From positions 1-64,000 of the forward strand of contig VXPF01000117.1 in NCBI GenBank assembly GCA_009839725.1: a stretch of DNA of 64,000 nt, in the 5' to 3' direction. This stretch comes from Dehalococcoidia bacterium (GTDB taxonomy: Bacteria > Chloroflexota > Dehalococcoidia > Tepidiformales > Tepidiformaceae). The translations under genes and the position numbers were made by a program. Below the pieces are notes generated by a model that saw only the letters and a program-made list of their open reading frames with translations, was not told where the DNA came from and did no database searches. Positions 25,078-34,075 of this stretch are shown here, piece by piece. Positions within the stretch are counted from its first letter, which is position 1; every line of letters begins with the position of its first letter.

Positions 25078-26961
25078 GTGGTGTCCACTGTCCTCTCGCG
25101 AGAGCGATCCTGGCTTCGTTTCAACCACCGCGTCCTGCTGCAGGCGACGCGGGACGACGTGCCGCTGCTGGAGAAGCTGCGATTCCTCGCGATCTTCGCC
25201 TCGAACCTGGACGAGTTCTTCGCGGCGCGCATCTACGGCGTGTACGAACGGGAACGGAGCGGCGGCCGGCAGGAGGCGGACGAGTACCGGGCCGTCCTCG
25301 CGGAAGCGTACGAGAGCGCCCTGCAGGCGACCGAGATCCACGAGCAGTTGCGGAACGCCCTCACGGAAGTGGGCTTCCTGCTGCTGGAGCCGGGTGAGCT
25401 GACGCCGCTGGAGCGAAGCTACTTCGGCGCCTACCTGGCGGAGGAGGCGTCGCCGCGGGCGGACTTGCTCGATCCGGGGGCGCTGTCGGGGCTGTCGAGC
25501 CGCGCGCTCTACCTGGCGGCGGGGCGGGAGTCGCTGGACTACCTCGTGCGGCTGCCCGACTCGCTGCCGCGGCTGCTGCCGGTGCCGGGCAGGCCGGGCG
25601 CCTTCGTGCGGCTGGGGCCGCTGGTGCGGCTGCGCAGCGACCTGTTCCTGCCGGAAGACCTGCCGATGTACGAGATGCGGCTCACGCGCCTGGCCGACCT
25701 CGACGTCCAGCGCGTGGACTGGGACGACCTCGCGCAGGCGATCGAAGACCGGCCGGAGGGGCCGGCGACGCGGCTGGAGGTCGAGCGGGCGTTTCCCTGG
25801 GTGGCGGACGTACGGGAGGCGCTCGACCTACCCGAGGAAGCGGCGTTCCGGCTGTCGCCGCCGCTCGACCATCGCTACCTGAACACCCTTATCGACGAGG
25901 TGCCGCCGCGCCCGAATTCGACGCCGCTGCGCTACAAGCCCGTCGCGCCCCGGGTGGCGCCGGACTTCGTGGAAGACCCGTTCGGGTTGCTCGACGAGCG
26001 CGACGTGGCGTTCTACCACCCCCTCGACGACTACGGGTCGGTCGAGGCCTTCGTCGATCGGGCGGCGGAGGATCCAGAGGTGGACCAGATCCGGATCAGC
26101 CTCTACCGGCTGGGTGCGCGCAACCCGATCGCGGAAGCGCTGATGCGGGCGGCGGAGTCGGGGAAGGACGTGGCGGTGCTGCTGGAGGGGCGGGCGCGCT
26201 TCGACGAGCTGCAGAACCTGCACTGGAGCCTGCTGTTCCGGGCGTCGGGGATTCGCATCCTGCCGCTGCCGGTGGGGTACAAGGTCCACGCCAAGGCGCT
26301 CTACGTACGGCGCGCGGGACGCGGCTACGTGCACCTCTGCACGGGCAACTACAACCCCATGAACGGGCGCCTCTACACGGACATCTCGCTCTTCAGCTCG
26401 AACCAGGAGCTTGCCAGCGACGCGATCGAGTTCTTCGAGGCGCTGGAAGACGGGGAGCCGCCGCAGCTCAAGCGGATGCGCTACGGGGTCGACGCCCGCG
26501 ACGCGATGCTGGAGAGGATCCGGGCGGAGGCTACTCCCGGCGGACATGTCATCCTGAAGATGAACCACCTGACCGACCCTGCCGTGTTCGAGGCCCTGGG
26601 GGAGGCGGCGGATGCAGGGGCGCGGGTCGACGTGATCGCGCGCAGCACGCTCACGCTGCACGACGACCGCTTCGAGATGCGCAGCATCGTCGGGCGGTTC
26701 CTCGAACACGCACGGGTGGCGGCGTTCCGCTCCGGCGGGGAGTGGGAGGTCTGGGCCGGGAGCGCCGACTGGATGCCGCGCAACTTCGAGGAGCGCATCG
26801 AGCTCATCTTCCCCGTGCTGGACGGCGATATTGCGAAGCGCATCGTGGACCTGCTGCTGGGGCAGATGGCGGACGACGTGAACGCCTTCGACATGCTTCC
26901 CGACGGCACCCACGAGCCGCGCTGGGGTGGGGCGACGAACGCCCAGCTCGCCCCGCTGTAG
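25078..26961 (+). CDS. ppk: Polyphosphate kinase 1, short form
   Basis: 627 residues, roughly 60 shorter than typical PPK1. N-terminal SWLRFNHRVLLQA and FLAIFASNLDEFF, then HPLDDYGSVEAFV, RARFDELQN (Mg-phosphate loop), the autophosphorylated His in YKVHAK (H404), TGNYNPMNGRLYTD, RSIVGRFLEH (H544) and GSADWMPRNFEERIE. These are all core PPK1 sites. The usual RGxCxLRPG loop before the second His is replaced by a shorter ARSTLTLHDDRFEM. Starts at GTG 25078 or the adjacent GTG 25081, with GGAGAG upstream. Makes polyphosphate from ATP. Confidence 0.93.
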   Translation: MVSTVLSRERSWLRFNHRVLLQATRDDVPLLEKLRFLAIFASNLDEFFAARIYGVYERERSGGRQEADEYRAVLAEAYESALQATEIHEQLRNALTEVGFLLLEPGELTPLERSYFGAYLAEEASPRADLLDPGALSGLSSRALYLAAGRESLDYLVRLPDSLPRLLPVPGRPGAFVRLGPLVRLRSDLFLPEDLPMYEMRLTRLADLDVQRVDWDDLAQAIEDRPEGPATRLEVERAFPWVADVREALDLPEEAAFRLSPPLDHRYLNTLIDEVPPRPNSTPLRYKPVAPRVAPDFVEDPFGLLDERDVAFYHPLDDYGSVEAFVDRAAEDPEVDQIRISLYRLGARNPIAEALMRAAESGKDVAVLLEGRARFDELQNLHWSLLFRASGIRILPLPVGYKVHAKALYVRRAGRGYVHLCTGNYNPMNGRLYTDISLFSSNQELASDAIEFFEALEDGEPPQLKRMRYGVDARDAMLERIRAEATPGGHVILKMNHLTDPAVFEALGEAADAGARVDVIARSTLTLHDDRFEMRSIVGRFLEHARVAAFRSGGEWEVWAGSADWMPRNFEERIELIFPVLDGDIAKRIVDLLLGQMADDVNAFDMLPDGTHEPRWGGATNAQLAPL

Positions 26962-26976
26962 GGGCAGGTCCGGGTT

Positions 26977-26997
26977 CGGCGCCCTCTGCGCCGGTTT
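26977..26997 (+). terminator. Possible terminator after ppk
   Basis: CGGCGC-CCTCT-GCGCCG stem-loop followed by GTTTG, 16 nt after the ppk stop. The stem is only 6 bp and the U-run is short, so this is weak. Confidence 0.3.
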
Positions 26998-27040
26998 GAC
27001 CCCTTGCGCGCATCCGCTTGCGCGCGCACGCTGAGCGCAC

Positions 27041-28435
27041 ATGCGAGTGACCGCGCGCCGCACGGTGCGACGGCGGCTGATGGGCTCCCGCACCATCAGC
27101 ATCGAGCCCGCGAGCCGTTCGCGACCCTTCGGCTCGGGCGCGATCCGCATCCTCATCGGCTTCGGACTGATCCTGGCGATCGCCACGCCGCTGCTGCTCC
27201 TGCCGGTCTCGCATAGCGGTCAGGCGCCGACGGTGCTGGAGGCGCTCTTCACGGCGATCTCGGCGATCTGCGTGACGGGCCTGGTGGTGGTCGACACGCA
27301 GACGCACTGGAGCCACTTCGGCGAGGCGGTGATCCTGGGGCTGATCCAGGTGGGCGGTCTCGGCTATATGGCGGGCATGGGCATCGTGCTGTGGGTGCTC
27401 GGCCGCAACCTCGGGCTGCGTGACCGCAACCTGATGCGCCTCTACTACGGCGCCCCCACGATGCGCGAGTCCGCCTCGTTCGTGCGCACGATCGTGCTGT
27501 ACACGCTCACGTTCGAGGTGCTGGGCACACTGGCGCTCTTCGGGGGGTTCATCTCCGCCGGCGTGCCGGTGGCGAGGAGCGTGTGGTGGGCGGTGTTCCA
27601 CGCCATCTCCGCCTTCAACGTGGCGGGCTTCAACGTGACGGGGGAGGACATGCGGCCCTTCGCCGACGACCCGGCCGTGCTGATTCCCATGATCATCCTG
27701 TGCCTCGCGGGTTCGCTGGGAGCGGTGCCGGTCATCCTCGGGGTGTTGCGTCTGGACCCGCGCCGCATGCCCCTGGACGCGAAGATGGTGCTGGCGGCGG
27801 CGGTGTGCGTGGTCGGGGGGAGTGCGCTGTTCATCGGCGTCACGGAGTGGGCGAACACGGGCACGCTCGCGACCGTGGCGGAGAGCGACCGGCCGGTGCT
27901 GGCGCTGTTCCAGGCCTCGATGTGGGTGTCGGGCTTCAGCGCGGTCGAGACGGGGCTCCTGCACGAGCACACGAAGCTGTTCGAGTCGGTGCTCATGCTC
28001 ATCGGAGGGGCGGCGGGGTCGCCCGCGGGCGGCCTCAAGCTGGGGACGCTGGCGGTGCTCGTGGCGGGCTCCGTGGCCGCCCTGCGGGGCCGCGAGAATG
28101 TGATCGCCTTCGGGCGGATGCTGCCGCAGGCGGTCATCCGGCAGGCGGTCGGGATCGTCTTCGCCTTCGCGGCGGTCCACTTCGTCGTGTCGATGATCCT
28201 GCTGCGGACGACGACCCAGCCCTTCATCGACGTGCTCTACGAGACGTCGTCGGCGGTGGGGACGGTGGGGTGGTCGACAGGCATCACGCCGGACCTGGGA
28301 ACGACGGCGACGATCGTGGTAATGATCACGATCCTGGTGGGGCGCTTCCTGCCGCTGCTGCTGGTGCTGCAGATCGCCCGGACCCGCAGGGCGCCGGTCG
28401 GAGCCCAGCTCATGGATAACGTGCGCCTGGGGTAG
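27041..28435 (+). CDS. TrkH/KtrB-family potassium transporter subunit
   Basis: 464 residues with eight or more membrane helices arranged as four pore repeats. The selectivity-filter stretches SAICVTGL, SAFNVAGFN, ASMWVSGFSAVE and SSAVGTVGWS are all present, with GGAAGSPAGGLKLGTL characteristic of Ktr/Trk. Takes up K+ across the inner membrane, normally gated by a TrkA/KtrA RCK protein, which I do not see in the window. ATG 27080 is an alternative start. Lies downstream of ppk. Confidence 0.92.
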   Translation: MRVTARRTVRRRLMGSRTISIEPASRSRPFGSGAIRILIGFGLILAIATPLLLLPVSHSGQAPTVLEALFTAISAICVTGLVVVDTQTHWSHFGEAVILGLIQVGGLGYMAGMGIVLWVLGRNLGLRDRNLMRLYYGAPTMRESASFVRTIVLYTLTFEVLGTLALFGGFISAGVPVARSVWWAVFHAISAFNVAGFNVTGEDMRPFADDPAVLIPMIILCLAGSLGAVPVILGVLRLDPRRMPLDAKMVLAAAVCVVGGSALFIGVTEWANTGTLATVAESDRPVLALFQASMWVSGFSAVETGLLHEHTKLFESVLMLIGGAAGSPAGGLKLGTLAVLVAGSVAALRGRENVIAFGRMLPQAVIRQAVGIVFAFAAVHFVVSMILLRTTTQPFIDVLYETSSAVGTVGWSTGITPDLGTTATIVVMITILVGRFLPLLLVLQIARTRRAPVGAQLMDNVRLG

Positions 28436-28442
28436 GACTCGG

Positions 28443-29612
28443 CTAGGGAGCGAAGCCGGGCGGGAGGCGGAGGTGCGAGGGGTTGAGGTCCTCGACGGAG
28501 GGGCAGTTGAGGAGGGTGAGCGTTCCCGCGATGCCCTGTCGGTAGACCTCGAGGATCTGGCGGACGCCCTGCTCACCGCCGGCGGCCAGCGCCCAGATGT
28601 AGGGCCGCCCGACCATGACCGCCTTCGCGCCGAGCGCCACCGCCTTCACGACGTCGCTGCCGCGGCGAACGCCGCCATCGAGGAGCACTTCGAGGTTGTC
28701 GCCGACGGCGTCGACGATCTCGGGGAGGACGCGGATGGTGGCGGGGGAGCCGTCGAGGGAGTTGCCGCCGTGGTTCGAGACGGAGATGGCGTCGGCGCCC
28801 TCGTCCACGGCGCGGCGGGCGTCGTCGACGGAGGTGATGCCCTTCACGACGAAGGGGCCGTCCCACTGCTTGCGGGCCCAGGCGATGTCGTCCCAGGTGG
28901 GGGGATGGGCCATGATGCCCGCCCCCACCTGGCTGGCGGTGAGGTTGGCGTTGCCAGGAGCGTTGGGGAACACGAGATCGACGCCGCCCTGGAGGAATTG
29001 GAGGGCCCAGAGGGGCCTCATGATCATCTCCGGGGCGTACTTCAGGGCGGTCGGCAGATCGACCTTGTCGGGCACGCCGGGATGGCCGCGCTGGTAGTCC
29101 TGGCCGCCGGAGAGGGCGGCGAAGTCGACGGTGATGATGAGGACGCGGCAGCCCGCGGCCTTGGCCCGCTCGATGGCGACGGCCGAGCCCTCGCGCCCAC
29201 CGAGCATGTAGAGCTGGAACCAGACGTCGCTGGCGTTGGCGGTGATGGTCTCGATGGGGTAGCTGGCGAGGATACCGAGGCCCACGGCCGTGCCGGCGGC
29301 CTCGGCGGCGCGGGCCACGCCCAGCTCGCCGTCGGGGTGGGCGATGCGGATGAAGCCCGCGGGCGTGGTGATCAGGGGCATCGAGATCTCGCGCCCGAGG
29401 ACGGTGGTGGAGAGCTTGCGCGGCTCGTGGGAGTCGAGCACGCGGGCCTGGAGGCCGATCTCCTTGAAGCCGTCGCGGTTGGCGCGGACGGTGCGGCGAA
29501 GCTCGGTGCCGGCCTCGGTGTACCAGTAGATCGAGCGCGGCAGCTTGCGCCTGGCCTCGCGGCGCGCGTGTGCGACAGAGGTCAGCGGGACGGTTCCCAG
29601 ACCGAGAAACAT
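28443..29612 (-). CDS. FMN-dependent alpha-hydroxy-acid oxidising protein, MftD-like
   Basis: 389 residues; TIM-barrel flavoprotein. FMN-binding TTPAGFIRIAHPDGE, the active-site His in SVSNHGGNSLDGSPA, DGGVRRGSDVVKA and GRPYIWALAAGG are typical. Length and the conserved start (ARREARRKLPRSIYWY) and end (DLNPSHLRLPPGF) are closest to MftD, which carries out oxidative deamination in mycofactocin maturation. No mftA, mftB, mftC or mftE is present in the window, so a lactate, mandelate or other hydroxy-acid substrate cannot be excluded. AGGAGGAG precedes ATG 29612. Confidence 0.85.
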   Translation of the reverse strand: MFLGLGTVPLTSVAHARREARRKLPRSIYWYTEAGTELRRTVRANRDGFKEIGLQARVLDSHEPRKLSTTVLGREISMPLITTPAGFIRIAHPDGELGVARAAEAAGTAVGLGILASYPIETITANASDVWFQLYMLGGREGSAVAIERAKAAGCRVLIITVDFAALSGGQDYQRGHPGVPDKVDLPTALKYAPEMIMRPLWALQFLQGGVDLVFPNAPGNANLTASQVGAGIMAHPPTWDDIAWARKQWDGPFVVKGITSVDDARRAVDEGADAISVSNHGGNSLDGSPATIRVLPEIVDAVGDNLEVLLDGGVRRGSDVVKAVALGAKAVMVGRPYIWALAAGGEQGVRQILEVYRQGIAGTLTLLNCPSVEDLNPSHLRLPPGFAP

Positions 29613-29646
29613 GAGACTCCTCCTGACATCACCCGACGGGGCGATG

Positions 29647-29723
29647 TGGTAGCAGGGGAGAGACTCGAACTCTCGACCTCACGATTATGAGTCGTGCGCT
29701 CTTACCAGCTGAGCTACCCTGCC
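29647..29723 (-). tRNA. tRNA-Met (anticodon CAT)
   Basis: 77-nt cloverleaf on the minus strand. 5' GGCAGGG pairs with CCCTGCT (G1:U72), the D-stem is GCTC/GAGC, the anticodon stem is CACGA/TCGTG with loop CTCATAA, the T-loop is TTCGAGT, then discriminator A and encoded CCA. The body matches elongator tRNA-Met; tRNA-Ile2 (CAU) is less likely. Confidence 0.95.
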
Positions 29724-29779
29724 ACGAAGGCTCAAGGGTACGGAGCGCCCGCGCGTCGGGCAATGAGAGGCGTTGGGGC

Positions 29780-30121
29780 ATGGTCGGGTGGAGCGGGGTC
29801 AGGGGCGCTCTTCAGCGGTTCGCGGGGCTGTTCGGGAGGCGGGGGTTGTCGGAGGAAGCGATCGGCATCCTCCTTGAAACGGCGAGGAGCGGGGAGCGGG
29901 ACTTCCCCGAGACGCTGGAGGGCAGGGCGGCCGTCGACGAGCTGCTGGAAGCGGGGCTCGTGGAGGTCTTCCAGCCATCCCAGGGCGACACAGTCTTCAC
30001 GCGGCAGGGGAGCATCCAGGAAACGATCGAGGTGCAGACCTACGCGAGCCGCCCTCGGCTGGCGATCACCTCGAAGGGCCAGAAGCTGGCGCGGCGGCTG
30101 GCTCCGCACGGAGCGACATGA
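29780..30121 (+). CDS. Small winged-helix-like protein of unknown function
   Basis: 113 residues. LSEEAIGILLETAR, then VDELLEAGLVEVFQ and the C-terminal RLAITSKGQKLARRL look like the recognition helix and wing of a MarR/PadR-type winged helix, but the N-terminal part is too short to be sure. ATG 29780 has GAGAGG 8-13 nt upstream. It lies between tRNA-Met and the higBA pair. Function not assigned. Confidence 0.55.
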   Translation: MVGWSGVRGALQRFAGLFGRRGLSEEAIGILLETARSGERDFPETLEGRAAVDELLEAGLVEVFQPSQGDTVFTRQGSIQETIEVQTYASRPRLAITSKGQKLARRLAPHGAT

Positions 30122-30169
30122 CCGGACTTGTGGCGAACGGTGTCATGGTGTCAGTGATAAGCTAGCATC

Positions 30170-30463
30170 GTGGAGGTTTCCTTCCGCACACGGAGGCTGG
30201 AGCGTTGCTACCGAGACTCGAACCGGGCGATTCGGCAGTGGGGACCGCAAGTCGGGCGACGCTTCGTCCAGCGAATCGATGCCCTGTTGGAGGCTCGGGG
30301 TCGTTCAGACATCCAGGCGGTGCGAGCCTACGACCTCCACCCACTGGCCGGCAGTCGTTCGGGACAACACGCCCTGCGGCTGACCGGACAGGTTCGACTC
30401 ATCGTTTCGTTCGAGAGCGAGACTAGCGTCACGATAGAGGAGGTCGTTGACTACCATGACTAG
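30170..30463 (+). CDS. higB: HigB-type toxin (RelE superfamily)
   Basis: 97 residues. N-terminal VSFRTRRLERCYRDSNRAIRQWGPQVGRRFVQRI and the LHPLAGSRSGQHALRLTGQVRLIVSFE core are typical of HigB/plasmid-maintenance killer toxins, which cleave mRNA on the ribosome. Starts with GTG 30170. The toxin precedes its antitoxin, the usual order for higBA, and overlaps it by 8 nt. Confidence 0.9.
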   Translation: MEVSFRTRRLERCYRDSNRAIRQWGPQVGRRFVQRIDALLEARGRSDIQAVRAYDLHPLAGSRSGQHALRLTGQVRLIVSFESETSVTIEEVVDYHD

Positions 30464-30740
30464 CACGATGACTGCTCTCCACTCCGACCTCGCCATCCCG
30501 CCCGGTGAGCTTCTCGCGGAGGAGTTGGAGGTTCGTGGCCTGACCCAGAGTGAACTCGCCGAGCAGATGGGACGGCCCCGACAGGTGATCAGCGCGATCA
30601 TCCACGGGAAGAAGGCCATCACCGCGGAAACGGCCCTTCAGCTTGAGGGCGCGCTGGGGATACCGGCGCACCTCTGGATCGGGCTTGAGGGCCGCTATCA
30701 GCTCGCCCTCGCGCGCCGGGCCGCCGCGAAGAGCGCGTAG
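30456..30740 (+). CDS. higA: HigA-type antitoxin (XRE-family HTH)
   Basis: 94 residues from ATG 30456. IPPGELLAEELEVRGLTQSELAEQMGRPRQVISAIIHGKKAITAETALQLEGAL is a complete HigA/VapI HTH. GAGGAGG at 30437-30443 serves it; TTG 30447 and ATG 30468 are alternative starts. It neutralises HigB and normally represses its own operon. The pair faces the convergent sbcC gene with only 9 bp between the stops. Confidence 0.9.
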   Translation: MTSTMTALHSDLAIPPGELLAEELEVRGLTQSELAEQMGRPRQVISAIIHGKKAITAETALQLEGALGIPAHLWIGLEGRYQLALARRAAAKSA

Positions 30741-30749
30741 CCCAGCCAC

Positions 30750-33311
30750 CTACCGCACGACCGCCAAAGAGCCGTGCTCGGGGTCCTTCGTGACCTCGAT
30801 GCGGCGGCCGAAGCTCTCGCGCAGCTCCTCGATGTGGGTGACGAGGAGGATGAGGCGGAACTCGGAGCTGATGGCGTTGATGGCGGCGACAAGGCGGTCG
30901 CGGCCGTCCTCGTCCTGGGTGCCGAAGCCCTCGTCGATGATGAGGGTGGGGAGGGTGGCGCCGGAGCGCATGGCGAGCAGGCGGGAGAGGGCGATGCGGA
31001 GGGCGAAGTCGACGCGGAACTTCTCGCCGCCGCTGTACATCTCGTAGTCGCGGGTGCCGAGGTCGTCGCTGATGTGGATGTCGAGCGTCTCGACGGTCTT
31101 GCCGGAGGCGCTCTCGCGCTGCGTGCGGAGGGAGACCTGGGTGCGCCCGCGGCCCTCGGTCAACTGGTCGAGAAGGGTGTTGGCGATGCGTTCGAGCTCG
31201 GGCAGGGACTGCTCGATGAGCATGGCCTGGACGCCGTCGCGGCCGAAGGCGCGCGCCAGCTCCTCGTGGAGCGCGGCGGAGTCGCGAGCGGCGGCGAGGC
31301 GATCCTTCGCCTCTTCCACGCGGGCGGCGATGGCATCGAGCGTGGCGCGGCGCTCCTCGAGGCGCCCGTGCTCCTTGTCGAGGGCGGTGAGGCGGTCGCG
31401 GGACTCGGCGAAGGCGTCTTCCGCGGCCTTGAGACGGGTGGAGACATCGTCGGAGGCGTCGAGAGCCGTTTGCGCTTCGGTCAGGGTTTCGCGGGCATCG
31501 TCGCGCTCCTCGCACTCGCGGCGCAGCTCCGCGCGCGCCCCAGCGATACGGTCGCCGAGTCCCTCGGCCTGCACCCTTGCGCCGGTGAGCCGGTTGTAGT
31601 CGGCCTCGGTGGGTTCAAGCTCGGCGACGCGCTCGCGGGCGCCGGCGTGGCGCTCGCGGTCGTAGCCGAGGGCGACGAGCTGCTTGCAGGCGGCGGAGCG
31701 GCGTTCGCGCGCCTCCTTCGCGAAGGCTTCGGAGTCGAGGGACTGGCTCAGGGCGGCGAGGCGTTCCTCCAGGGCCGGGAGGTCGCTCTCGGCGCCCTCT
31801 GCCTTCGAGAGGCGAGCAGCGAGGGCCTGCTCGCACTCCCGGACGCGAGAGTCGAGGGACCGGCGCTCCTCATGGAGCGTGGCGGCGCGTTCCTGGTGCG
31901 TCGCGGCCTCCGCCTTCGCCTCTTCGACCGCTCCCTGCGCGGCGGCGTACTGCTTGCCGAGCTGGCGCCGTTCCTTCTGGTACTGGTCGACCGTCGCCTG
32001 CAACTCGTCCGGCGTGAGGGGCTTGCGGCAGACGGGGCAGAGCGGCTCCCCTTCCGCAGCGGCGAGGGTCACTTCGCGATCCTTCAGCTCCTGGGCGCGG
32101 GCGCGGTAGCCGCCTGCCTCATCGGCGCGGGCGGCCTGGGTTTGGAGCGCCTCGGAGGCAGCGTCCTGCGCTTCCCGGACGCCTTCGTCGAGCCTAGCGA
32201 GGCGGGAGCGCTCGCCGCCGAGCGCCGCTTCCTCCTCGCGGAGGGAGGGGAGGGTCGCGACGAGCGCGACGGCGTCCTCGCGCTGCCGGTCGAGGCCGGC
32301 GACGGTCGTCTCGATGGCCCGGCGCTCCTGGGCGATCTCGCTGTCGGCGCCCGTGATGGCGCCCTCGATCTCCCCGGCCCGGACGGCGAGGGCGGCGAGA
32401 GCACGCTCTTCGTCGCGGGCGACGCCGAGGCGCTCGTAGCGCTCCTCGATCCCGGGAGCGTGTTCGAGGGTCTCGCGCACGGCGGCGAGGTCGCTTTCGA
32501 GGGCGGCGATGGACTCGGTCCGGCGGGCGACGGCCGTGTCGCGATCGTCGAGGCGACCGCGCGCCTCGACGACGGCTCGCTCTCGGCGTTCGCGCTCGGT
32601 AGCGGCGAGGCGCAGCTCGGCGAGCTCCTTCTCCTCGCCCTCAAGGCGCTCGTGGAGGGCCTTGCGCTCGGAGGCGGCCTGCTTCAGCGCCTCCTCGACG
32701 GCGGGCGCCTCGGCGAGGCGCTCCTCGTCATCGCCGATGAAGCGCTCCTCGATAGCGGCGTCCGTCTCGGCAGTCTTGCGGCGGTCGTTGGCATGGCGGA
32801 AGAGCTCCTCGTAGCGTTCGAGGCCGAGCACCTTGCGGAGGACCTCCTTCCGCTTCAGGGGGGTCTGAACGGTGAACTCGTTGGAGCGGCCCTGCACGAG
32901 AAAGACGCTGTTGATGAAGGTCTGGTGGTCCATGTGGACGCGCCGGTTCAGCTCGGCCTGCGTCTCGCGCGAGGTGCCGCCGGTGATGGGGCGGAGGCCG
33001 CCCTGGCTATCGAGCTGGAAGAAGTCGAGTGCCCCGGAACGGCCTCGGGTGCGCTTGCGGATGACGCGGTAGCGGTCGCTGTCGACGTCGAAGTCGAGCT
33101 CGACACGCATGTCGTCGGCGCCGTGACGGATGCGATCGTCCTCGACCCGCCCGCGGGCTTCGCCCCAGAGGGCCCAGGTAATGGCGTCGAGCAGCGCGGA
33201 CTTGCCGTCTCCGTTCTTCCCGGCGAGGGTGGCGAGGTGGAGTGGGGAGAAGTCGAGCTCGCAATCGCGGTAGGAGAGGAAGTTTCGCAGGCGGAGGCGG
33301 CGGGGGATCAC
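30750..33311 (-). CDS. sbcC: SbcC/Rad50-like SMC-family ATPase
   Basis: 853 residues. Walker A GKNGDGKS at 31-38; long coiled coils; zinc hook CPVC at about 425-428, exactly mid-protein; C-terminal signature MYSGGEKFRVDFALRIALSRLLA and Walker B TLIIDEGFG. With an SbcD/Mre11 nuclease it processes DNA ends and hairpins. Starts at GTG 33311, overlapping the stop of the upstream nuclease gene by 4 nt (GTGA). The third gene of a three-gene operon with two different nuclease genes. Confidence 0.95.
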   Translation of the reverse strand: MIPRRLRLRNFLSYRDCELDFSPLHLATLAGKNGDGKSALLDAITWALWGEARGRVEDDRIRHGADDMRVELDFDVDSDRYRVIRKRTRGRSGALDFFQLDSQGGLRPITGGTSRETQAELNRRVHMDHQTFINSVFLVQGRSNEFTVQTPLKRKEVLRKVLGLERYEELFRHANDRRKTAETDAAIEERFIGDDEERLAEAPAVEEALKQAASERKALHERLEGEEKELAELRLAATERERRERAVVEARGRLDDRDTAVARRTESIAALESDLAAVRETLEHAPGIEERYERLGVARDEERALAALAVRAGEIEGAITGADSEIAQERRAIETTVAGLDRQREDAVALVATLPSLREEEAALGGERSRLARLDEGVREAQDAASEALQTQAARADEAGGYRARAQELKDREVTLAAAEGEPLCPVCRKPLTPDELQATVDQYQKERRQLGKQYAAAQGAVEEAKAEAATHQERAATLHEERRSLDSRVRECEQALAARLSKAEGAESDLPALEERLAALSQSLDSEAFAKEARERRSAACKQLVALGYDRERHAGARERVAELEPTEADYNRLTGARVQAEGLGDRIAGARAELRRECEERDDARETLTEAQTALDASDDVSTRLKAAEDAFAESRDRLTALDKEHGRLEERRATLDAIAARVEEAKDRLAAARDSAALHEELARAFGRDGVQAMLIEQSLPELERIANTLLDQLTEGRGRTQVSLRTQRESASGKTVETLDIHISDDLGTRDYEMYSGGEKFRVDFALRIALSRLLAMRSGATLPTLIIDEGFGTQDEDGRDRLVAAINAISSEFRLILLVTHIEELRESFGRRIEVTKDPEHGSLAVVR

Positions 33312-34075
33312 GGAGAGGTCTCCGCGGGATCGAGGCGGTGCGCGTGCCAGCGCACGCCGGCGGTGTCGATGTCGACGACGACCGCCACGCCGTAGCCAAT
33401 GTCGCCGAGGGAGGCGGGCGATCCCGAGTAGACGGCGGTGGCGCCGCCGGCGCTGACGTCGCTGTGGACGTCCCAGTGTCCGAGGGCGACGTACTCCCAC
33501 TGAGCGCTGTCGGCGAGGTGGTCCGGGGTGATGCGCAGGGAGCGCTCCAGCTGCTGGTCCTCGGCCACCGAGTGTCCGTGGCCGATGGCGACGTTCCAGG
33601 CGCGTTCCTCGCGCCGGGGCGGAGGAGCGGCGAGGGGCCGCTCCAGGACATCGACGGTGATGGCGCGGCCCCAGACGGCCAGGTCCAGGGCGGGGAAGTC
33701 GAGGAACTCGCCCTCGGGGTCGCGGACGATGCGGAGGCGGGGCGCGAGCGCCTCGAGGTCGTGCCGCTCGTGGGGGCCGTGCCGGCCGATGGGGTCGTGG
33801 TTGCCGGGCAGGAGGACGGTCTCGCCGGGGAAGCGGTTGATCTGGTCGGTGGCGAAGGCGACGACCTCGGGGCCGATGCGGGCGTGGTCAAAGAAGTCGC
33901 CGGCGATGAGGAGCACGTCGGCACTCGCGCCCACGGCGAGGTCGATGACGGCTTCGAAGCCGGCTTCGAGGCGGCGGCCGCGGGGCTCCTCGCGCCCGCG
34001 GGGGCTCGACGAGTAGGCACCGAGGTGCACGTCGGAGGTATGCACGAGCCGCAGGGGACGGGGATCAGGCGCCAA
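33308..34075 (-). CDS. Mre11/SbcD-like metallophosphoesterase, short form
   Basis: 255 residues from TTG 34075 (GAGGAG at 34091-34086). ATG 34135 is in frame but buried in the upstream gene. All calcineurin-type metal motifs are present: SDVHLG, IAGDFFD, LPGNHDP, IGHGHS and LGHWDVH. It lacks the C-terminal capping region of full SbcD. It overlaps the upstream nuclease gene and sbcC at its two ends. It may be a second nuclease partner of SbcC or a regulator of it. Confidence 0.85.
   Translation of the reverse strand: MAPDPRPLRLVHTSDVHLGAYSSSPRGREEPRGRRLEAGFEAVIDLAVGASADVLLIAGDFFDHARIGPEVVAFATDQINRFPGETVLLPGNHDPIGRHGPHERHDLEALAPRLRIVRDPEGEFLDFPALDLAVWGRAITVDVLERPLAAPPPRREERAWNVAIGHGHSVAEDQQLERSLRITPDHLADSAQWEYVALGHWDVHSDVSAGGATAVYSGSPASLGDIGYGVAVVVDIDTAGVRWHAHRLDPAETSP

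Noticed and set aside
30774-33395. Very long open frame on the plus strand opposite sbcC
   Set aside because: Ala/Gly/Leu/Val-biased translation without motifs, a mirror of GC-rich codon use in the real sbcC gene, which has Walker and zinc-hook motifs.
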